Of a stretch of 33,299 nucleotides of DNA, positions 27,372 to 33,299 are shown in pieces. The position numbers and the translations under genes were made by a program. The stretch's first letter is position 1. Every line of letters begins with the position of its first letter. Origin of the DNA: Promethearchaeia archaeon (GTDB lineage: Archaea > Asgardarchaeota > Lokiarchaeia > Sigyniarchaeales > SOKP01); assembly GCA_029856085.1 (NCBI GenBank), contig JAHQWI010000113.1, positions 1-33,299 on the forward strand, written 5' to 3'. Below the pieces are notes generated by a model. The model saw nothing but the letters and a program-made list of their open reading frames with translations, made no database searches and was not told the origin of the DNA.

Positions 27372-27430
27372 AATCAAATAATTAACCCATAATTAAAATC
27401 TTTTTATTGAATCAAGGTTTATAATAACTG

Positions 27431-28741
27431 ATGGATATATTTTGTGCTGATCTCCACATACATAGCCCCCATTCAATAGCAGTATCGAAATCATTAAATT
27501 TAGATACTATGTTGGAGACTTGTAGGAAGAAAGGTCTAAACATTCTTGGTACGGGTGATATTTTGCAACCAGAATGGCTTAAATACATGGAAAGTAATTT
27601 GAACAAGGAAAGAGATGGTTCATTTTCATACAAAGATGTTTTTTTTATCCTTCAGACAGAAATAGAAGATATAGAAAGTATACATCATGTAGTATTATTT
27701 CCTGACTTCAATTCAGTTAAACAAATTCAAAATAAATTAAAATCACACTCAAAAAATATTTTAGATGAGTGGGGTGGAAGACCCAGAGTTAACTTATCAC
27801 CCCCCGCACTGGTTGATATAATATCAGATGCTGGAGGTATGATTGGTCCTGCACATGCCTTTACACCCTTTAAAGCAATTTTTCGTCAAGGTAAATTCGA
27901 AACATTAAAGGATTGCTATCAAGACGCAACTAAAAATGTCCATTTTTTAGAATTAGGATTGTCCGCTAACACAGATTTAGCAGACAGGCTTGAATCTTTA
28001 AAAAATGTGTCATTCTTAAGTAACAGTGATGCTCACTCTCAAAATCCTAGATCTTTGGGACGAGAATTCAATAGGTTCGATATTGATAATCCCTCTTTTG
28101 AGGAAATTTCATTAGCACTAATGAGAAAAAATGGGAGAAAGATAATTCTTAATGTTGGTCTCCATCCTAAACTCGGTAAATATTATAATATGTTTTGCTA
28201 TAAATGCAGAAGAAGGATTCTATTTAGGAAAGCGAAAAAGCAAGTAAGTACAGTCTTTAATCAATACTCAATAACAGATAATTTCGTTATATCTTATTCG
28301 AATAATCCTAGTTCTTCAAGACTAGACTATATAGAACAAGTATCTAAAAATAAAATGAATTGTCCGGCTTGTAAAGAGGAAAAAAATAAAAATTTTAAAA
28401 TTAAGTTGGGAGTTAGCGAAAGAATTGAAAAAATATCTACATATAATGAATTTAAAAATCCAGATCATCGACCTCCTTATATCAATGCGGTTCCTTTAAT
28501 AGATGTAATCCGTTCAATCAAAGGTATCAAAAGTACAGCAAGTAAAACAGTTCTAAATGAATATAATAAAGTTATAAAAACACTTGGAACAGAGTTTGAG
28601 ATTTTAATTGATACTCCAATAAGTAAAATTGAAGAACATGATCATACTCTCGCCTTAGTTGTAAACGCTCTTAGAACTAATGAAATTAATTATACTCCTG
28701 GTGGTGGAGGCACATATGGGAATATTGATTTGGATCTTTAA
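27431..28741 (+). CDS. Endonuclease Q-like PHP-domain protein
   Basis: FCADLHIHSPHSIAVSKSLNLDTMLETCRKKGLNILGTGDILQPEWL; HFLELGLSANTDLADRL; SNSDAHSQNPRSLGREFNRF; Zn motif CYKC...CPAC; C-terminal PGGGGTYGNIDL typical of EndoQ. Confidence 0.85.
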   Translation: MDIFCADLHIHSPHSIAVSKSLNLDTMLETCRKKGLNILGTGDILQPEWLKYMESNLNKERDGSFSYKDVFFILQTEIEDIESIHHVVLFPDFNSVKQIQNKLKSHSKNILDEWGGRPRVNLSPPALVDIISDAGGMIGPAHAFTPFKAIFRQGKFETLKDCYQDATKNVHFLELGLSANTDLADRLESLKNVSFLSNSDAHSQNPRSLGREFNRFDIDNPSFEEISLALMRKNGRKIILNVGLHPKLGKYYNMFCYKCRRRILFRKAKKQVSTVFNQYSITDNFVISYSNNPSSSRLDYIEQVSKNKMNCPACKEEKNKNFKIKLGVSERIEKISTYNEFKNPDHRPPYINAVPLIDVIRSIKGIKSTASKTVLNEYNKVIKTLGTEFEILIDTPISKIEEHDHTLALVVNALRTNEINYTPGGGGTYGNIDLDL

Positions 28742-28822
28742 GATGATGATTCAAATTTGAACTTAAAGATCTTTAGCAATAATTGGATAAGAATAAATAA
28801 TTCAGTTACTAATTAGTTAGGA

Positions 28823-29131
28823 CTAAAAATTAAACTCTAAATCAAGCTTTATTAAATCTCCACATTTATTACATGTAATAAACTCGAAGACTTTAACTGC
28901 TACCGTGAGTAATTCCAAATCTTTCCTAAGAAATTGATTTTTAAACTTCTTCTTGTAGCCACAGTTAGGGCAAGAAATTATTGCCTTGACCTTTATTAAA
29001 TCGTCACTTTTTGAGCCATCCATAGACTCTTTGCTACTAGTTTTCGTATTATCAATTTCCATATTTTGATTTACCCCTAAACCAAGATAAACATGATAAC
29101 ATAGACTTATAAATTTTATTCTAATATTCAT
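28823..29131 (-). CDS. Small zinc-ribbon protein of unknown function
   Basis: CPNCGYKKKF ... CNKCGDLIKL, 102 aa. Confidence 0.5.
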   Translation of the reverse strand: MNIRIKFISLCYHVYLGLGVNQNMEIDNTKTSSKESMDGSKSDDLIKVKAIISCPNCGYKKKFKNQFLRKDLELLTVAVKVFEFITCNKCGDLIKLDLEFNF

Positions 29132-29278
29132 TATCCTTTATTTCAGATGAAAAAACAGATTAGGGAAAATTTTAGATGTTTCAATTTAATATTGCATATT
29201 TCGCTAATATTATCTTCATATTACTTCCATATATTATTCTGATATTTTTCTCGTATTATAAAAACCTCATTTTGTTAG

Positions 29279-30427
29279 ATGAATTTTATGAGTGTTGATG
29301 ATATTTTAAACATGGCAAAATCTCGAACATCAGTAAGAGAGAGATTCAATGAAATCGCTCAACATAACCAAAATCCTAATACAAACCCAAATTGTGATGA
29401 TGATGAGTATTTAGCAGATTTATTGAAAGTTTTAAAAATTAAATCATTGGTAGTTGGAGTAGGGGGCGCGGGAAACAATACCGTTTCACGTTTGGAGGAT
29501 ATGGGTATAAGCAATGCTGATACAATATGTATAAATACTGATGCACATGACTTGTATTATTCAAATGCAAGCCAGAAAGTTTTAATCGGTAAAGAACGAT
29601 GTAAAGGATTAGGTTCAGGAAACGACCCTTTAGTTGGAGGGGAGGCAGCTAAAGAAGATCGCGATAGATTGAATAAAGTACTTAGTGCTGATATAGTCTT
29701 CTTAACATGTGGATTAGGTGGAGGAACTGGGACTGGTGCAGCACCTATTATAGCCGAAGAAGCAAAAAAGAATAATGCTATTGTAGTCACCTTTTGTTCA
29801 CTTCCATTCAAATCAGAAGGGGTTCAACGAAGCGTAAGAGCAAAATTAGGACTTAAAAATCTAGCAGATTATTCTGATTTTCTAATAACTGTCCCAAACG
29901 ATAACCTTTTGGGTATTGTTGGAAAGATCCCGATGATAACAGGATTTAAAATAATGGATGAAGTCTTAATTAGAAATATTGGAGAAGTTGTTAACTTAAT
30001 TAACAATTGTGGATTAGTTAATATAGACTTTGCTGATGTGAAAAGAATCTTTGTTAAGAAAGAAAAATATCCAACTGGGTTAGTTGGTATAGCTGAATCT
30101 ATGGGCGATGACTCAGATCTAATAGAGAAGTCAAGATTAGCTCTAAATAATCCACTTTTACAACCTGATACAAGCCAAGTTCAGAGATGCATTGTATCAG
30201 TTACAGGAGATCATAATCTTTCTTTATCCAAAGTTAATAGCATTGTATCTACTATTACGAATGGAATTCCTGAAGAAGCTCAATTAAAATTTGGAGTTCA
30301 AAATAAACCAGATATGGGTTCCAAGGTAAAAATCATGGTTCTAGCAAATGGACCAGTATCTCCTTATGTACAAGCTGCCGTAGATTCAGATAATGATTCT
30401 AAACCAATTAACGTTGTTGGATTCTAA
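29279..30427 (+). CDS. ftsZ: Cell division protein FtsZ
   Basis: VVGVGGAGNNTVSRL; tubulin/FtsZ signature FLTCGLGGGTGTGAAPIIA; FCSLPFKSEG; NDNLL. Confidence 0.95.
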   Translation: MNFMSVDDILNMAKSRTSVRERFNEIAQHNQNPNTNPNCDDDEYLADLLKVLKIKSLVVGVGGAGNNTVSRLEDMGISNADTICINTDAHDLYYSNASQKVLIGKERCKGLGSGNDPLVGGEAAKEDRDRLNKVLSADIVFLTCGLGGGTGTGAAPIIAEEAKKNNAIVVTFCSLPFKSEGVQRSVRAKLGLKNLADYSDFLITVPNDNLLGIVGKIPMITGFKIMDEVLIRNIGEVVNLINNCGLVNIDFADVKRIFVKKEKYPTGLVGIAESMGDDSDLIEKSRLALNNPLLQPDTSQVQRCIVSVTGDHNLSLSKVNSIVSTITNGIPEEAQLKFGVQNKPDMGSKVKIMVLANGPVSPYVQAAVDSDNDSKPINVVGF

Positions 30428-30510
30428 TTTGGGTTTAAATCTTTTTCTACTCATTTTCTAAAATTTATCTTTATCTATTCATTTTACATTTATAGTTAAA
30501 CTTAACTGAT

Positions 30511-30969
30511 GTGATATTTGAAATGACTAATCAAAAAATGCCAGAAGAGGAGTTAAAAAGAGAAATTAGAGAGTATATAGATAAAAGAAAAGTACTTGTT
30601 TTATGTACAAGTAGTAATAATATCCCTCGTGCGACCCCTATGGATTTTTATACTGAAAAAAACAGCTTTAATATTTATGTTGGCCCTGCTCCCGGGAGAA
30701 AGGTTAAAAATATGGAAGAAAATCCTAACATAAGTATAGGGATTTATACACCTTTATCTGAAGGAAAAATACAAGGTATGCAAATCACCGCTTCAGGGAG
30801 AGATAGATTGATCTTTTTAAGAGAAGGAGATGAAGAATTCGAGAAGGCTCAAAATATTGTACGAGGAAAGCGAAAATTATTATTAAAGATAATTCCAGAA
30901 AAAATAGAATTACTCGATTATGATTTTGCGAAAAAGGGATATTCACGACTTCAAATTTTAAAACTATAA
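30511..30969 (+). CDS. Pyridoxamine 5'-phosphate oxidase family protein
   Basis: IREYIDKRKVLVLCTSSNNIPRATPMDFYTEKNSFNIYVGPAPGRKVKNMEENPNISIGIYTPL. Confidence 0.8.
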   Translation: MIFEMTNQKMPEEELKREIREYIDKRKVLVLCTSSNNIPRATPMDFYTEKNSFNIYVGPAPGRKVKNMEENPNISIGIYTPLSEGKIQGMQITASGRDRLIFLREGDEEFEKAQNIVRGKRKLLLKIIPEKIELLDYDFAKKGYSRLQILKL

Positions 30970-30992
30970 AAAAAAAAATAAAGCTATTAAAA

Positions 30993-31295
30993 TTAAAGAA
31001 AATTTTGAATCGCTTCTTGAGCATCTATTAATACTTCAGGATAGTATTTGTAACCCTCTACTGTAGCATATAAGGTATATCTTTTCCCAATTGCTTTCAA
31101 TCCGTCTATTATTTTATCATCTGGGCATTCATACACGGCATATGCTTTAATCCGACCCTCCGGAGATATTGTAATCCAATGATTTATTTTTTTTATAAAA
31201 TCGGGGTATGCAGGTTTATCTTTTGACATATATACTTTTAACATTTCTCTTACTTTATTTTGCGGGGTCCAATTTGTAACTAAAATATGAGCCAT
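30993..31295 (-). CDS. Small alpha/beta (dimeric-barrel-like) protein of unknown function
   Basis: 100 aa ORF, MAHILVTNWTPQNKVREMLKVYMSKDK...ISPEGRIKAYAVYECPDDKIIDGLKAIGKRYTLYATVEGYKYYPEVLID; coding-like but family uncertain. Confidence 0.55.
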   Translation of the reverse strand: MAHILVTNWTPQNKVREMLKVYMSKDKPAYPDFIKKINHWITISPEGRIKAYAVYECPDDKIIDGLKAIGKRYTLYATVEGYKYYPEVLIDAQEAIQNFL

Positions 31296-31525
31296 TTGAA
31301 TTCTACCTCTTTTTAAAATTAAAAATTAGATTTTTTTGTAAGTAAAAATTAACATAATAGTATAAAAGCTTTATCAGTGGAGTAGTATTGACAACATTAC
31401 TGCTTTATATTAAAAGCATATTCTCAAGAATATTTTTCAGTAATTGGTTGAATTTAATCAACGCTTTCTGTGGCGTGTCAAAACCCTTCTTATCTTTTAA
31501 CCAAATGAAGGATGCTCTAAAGAAA

Positions 31526-33031
31526 TCAAATGGTGTAGGGGTGGTTTTTAACTATCTTCACGCGCATTCGAATCAACTGCTCGATCTCTTTTAATTGTTG
31601 GCGTTGGCTCTTTTCGCAGAATGCAAAGGCAGTCCCTCCCGCACCCGCTCTTGCCGTCCGGCCGATGCGATGCAAATAGGTTTCAGACACATCTGGTAAG
31701 TCAAACTGGATGACATGTGAGATGTTATCTACGTCAAGGCCGCGCGAAGCAACATCAGTAGCTACCAGTACTCGAGCTTTTCCGGTGCGAAAGTTTTTAA
31801 GCGCATTTTGACGTGCAGATTGTGATTTATTTCCATGTATCGAGTCGGTGCGTATTCCCTTCCTTTGCAGTTTCTTAACGACTCGATTTGCGCCGTGCTT
31901 GGTGCGCGTAAAAACCAGCGCTCGTGTAATAGTTGAATCGGCGAGTAAATATTCCAACAACGCTTGCTTTTTCTCTTTCAATATAAAAAATGCAGCCTGT
32001 TTAATAATTTCCAAGGTGGGTTCGTCGGGAGATATATTTATATTGACGGGATCATGTAGAATATTTTTTGCGAATTTAATTATTTCATGAGGTATTGTAG
32101 CAGAAAAAAGCAAGGTCTGTCGGTTCTTTTGTGGCACCATCTTGATGATAGAACGAATATCGTGGATGAAACCCATATCAAGCATTCTGTCGCCTTCGTC
32201 CAAGATCAACACCTCGACATGGCTCAGATTTACATGTCCTTGTCTCATCAAGTCGAGTAATCGACCGGGTGTCGCAACTATAATATCTACACCTTGCTGT
32301 AATTTTTTCACCTGTGGGTTTTGTCCAACACCACCGTAAATGACAGCGTTTTTTAGTCCAGTGTACCTTCCATAAATGCTGAAACTATTTGCAATCTGGA
32401 TTGCCAGCTCTCTCGTGGGCGAAAGTACTAACACCCGTATTTTACGTATTATTTTGTACTTGTTGTTATTTATGATATTCAATCTGTCCTTGCTTGGGGT
32501 ATTCATCAATCGCTGCAGGGTCGGAAGTGCAAATGCTGCAGTTTTACCCGTTCCCGTCTGGGCACATCCTAGCAAATCTCGCCCCTTCAAAACGATAGGA
32601 ATTGCCTGGGCTTGAATTGGTGTAGGGTCCACATAGCCAGCATAGCTTATAGCGCGTAATAATTCTGGGTTCAAGCTAAGATCCGTAAAAGCCTTACTCA
32701 TTTTTTCAGCAATTTTTTCATGAATTTTACTATCAATCTTGCTACTACTTTTACCGATACCAGCTTCTTGGTCGGACTCTATCACCTCACTTTCATCTGA
32801 AAAGTATTTCACTTCTAGAGCCGCAAGTCCTTTTTTTTGATTTTGGATTTTGAAGGTAATTCGATCACCAGTGACGACCTGTACCTCCTCTTGTGGTTGC
32901 AGTGCTGTATGGTGTAAAAACACATCTTCACCCGTCCTATCAGAGGTTATAAATCCATATCCTTTCTTCTCATTATACCATTTGACCGTTCCGGTCATTC
33001 TATATGTTTCTTTTAACATTTTTATTCTCAT
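31526..33031 (-). CDS. DEAD-box RNA helicase (RhlE-like) with N-terminal cold-shock domain; likely horizontally acquired
   Basis: MTGTVKWYNEKKGYGFITSDRTGEDVFLHHTALQ (CSD) followed by PTPIQAQAIPIVLKGRDLLGCAQTGTGKTAAFALPTLQ, VLILDEGDRMLDMGF, LLFSATIP, VLVATDVASRGLDVDNISHVIQFDLPDVSETYLHRIGRTARAG. Visibly higher GC than neighbours. Confidence 0.95.
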   Translation of the reverse strand: MRIKMLKETYRMTGTVKWYNEKKGYGFITSDRTGEDVFLHHTALQPQEEVQVVTGDRITFKIQNQKKGLAALEVKYFSDESEVIESDQEAGIGKSSSKIDSKIHEKIAEKMSKAFTDLSLNPELLRAISYAGYVDPTPIQAQAIPIVLKGRDLLGCAQTGTGKTAAFALPTLQRLMNTPSKDRLNIINNNKYKIIRKIRVLVLSPTRELAIQIANSFSIYGRYTGLKNAVIYGGVGQNPQVKKLQQGVDIIVATPGRLLDLMRQGHVNLSHVEVLILDEGDRMLDMGFIHDIRSIIKMVPQKNRQTLLFSATIPHEIIKFAKNILHDPVNINISPDEPTLEIIKQAAFFILKEKKQALLEYLLADSTITRALVFTRTKHGANRVVKKLQRKGIRTDSIHGNKSQSARQNALKNFRTGKARVLVATDVASRGLDVDNISHVIQFDLPDVSETYLHRIGRTARAGAGGTAFAFCEKSQRQQLKEIEQLIRMRVKIVKNHPYTI

Positions 33032-33299
33032 TTTTCTTTCTGTTGTGGGTTTCTCCTATACTTACGCTCACATAAATCGTCCTGCTTTTATTTTGGAAGA
33101 ATACATGAGCGGGTTTCATCATTAAAATAATTAAATACCCCATCTCAGAAGAAGAAATCATAATTGATGCAATTATTTAGAAAGCATCTAAAATGTCTTA
33201 TTATTCGACGAATAAATCTTCAATATTTAGAAGTAATAATTACTAAAAAAAACCCCATTATTTAGTAAAAAAGAGTTACATTGCCTATATACTCTTGGT

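Noticed and set aside
30785-31024. 79-aa minus-strand hydrophobic ORF
   Set aside because: Mostly antisense to the PNPOx-family gene 30511..30969; no independent support.
31418-31433. Perfect inverted repeat ATATTCT-CA-AGAATAT with a TTGACA-like element 25 nt upstream
   Set aside because: Short AT-rich palindrome near the border of the foreign helicase gene; possible operator or hairpin, but too short to support against background.
31388-31594. 68-aa plus-strand ORF between the DUF-like gene and the DEAD helicase
   Set aside because: Partly antisense to the helicase 3' end, no motif; likely noise.
32142-33125. Several plus-strand ORFs (32142..32339, 32376..32615, 32850..33125)
   Set aside because: All antisense to the CSD-DEAD helicase and without domain signal.

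Overview
AT-rich, gene-dense archaeal window whose gene content suggests an Asgard-type archaeon (taxonomy is inferred from content, not searched). Left part: split-barrel flavoproteins (DUF447 and PNPOx-like), a glycyl radical enzyme with its activase, a rubredoxin/rubrerythrin-like protein, a DUF1464 kinase-like protein, a DHPS-related protein, and Glu dehydrogenase fused to CBS domains. Middle: a tight minus-strand set (amidohydrolase, ArfC-type reductase, CofG, CofH) that looks like an Fo (coenzyme F420 precursor) pathway operon, with MptA/FolE2 beside it. Core of interest (about 15.87-24.97 kb): a complete eukaryote-like ubiquitin-type system on one strand: Ubl modifier, UBA3-like E1 with a UFD-like C-terminus, UBC-fold E2, Rpn11-like JAMM protease, and a multi-pass membrane protein with an SR/T-rich linker and C-terminal RING-like finger. 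A second Ubl paralog and a two-TM membrane protein with a non-conjugatable C-terminal Ubl domain lie nearby. Both free Ubls end in exposed ...Ala-Gly rather than Gly-Gly. Right part: SNF2 helicase, HTH regulator, coiled-coil protein, nucleotidyltransferase, EndoQ-like PHP protein, FtsZ, and a higher-GC cold-shock/DEAD-box helicase fusion that looks foreign. Gene-structure oddities: two genes lack any ATG/GTG/TTG start before their conserved N-termini (both have an in-frame ATT), an apparent frameshift at a T8 run at the SNF2 N-terminus, and a G10 tract in the E2 gene. No rRNA, tRNA or CRISPR was recognised. All family calls come from reading motifs, with no database search.
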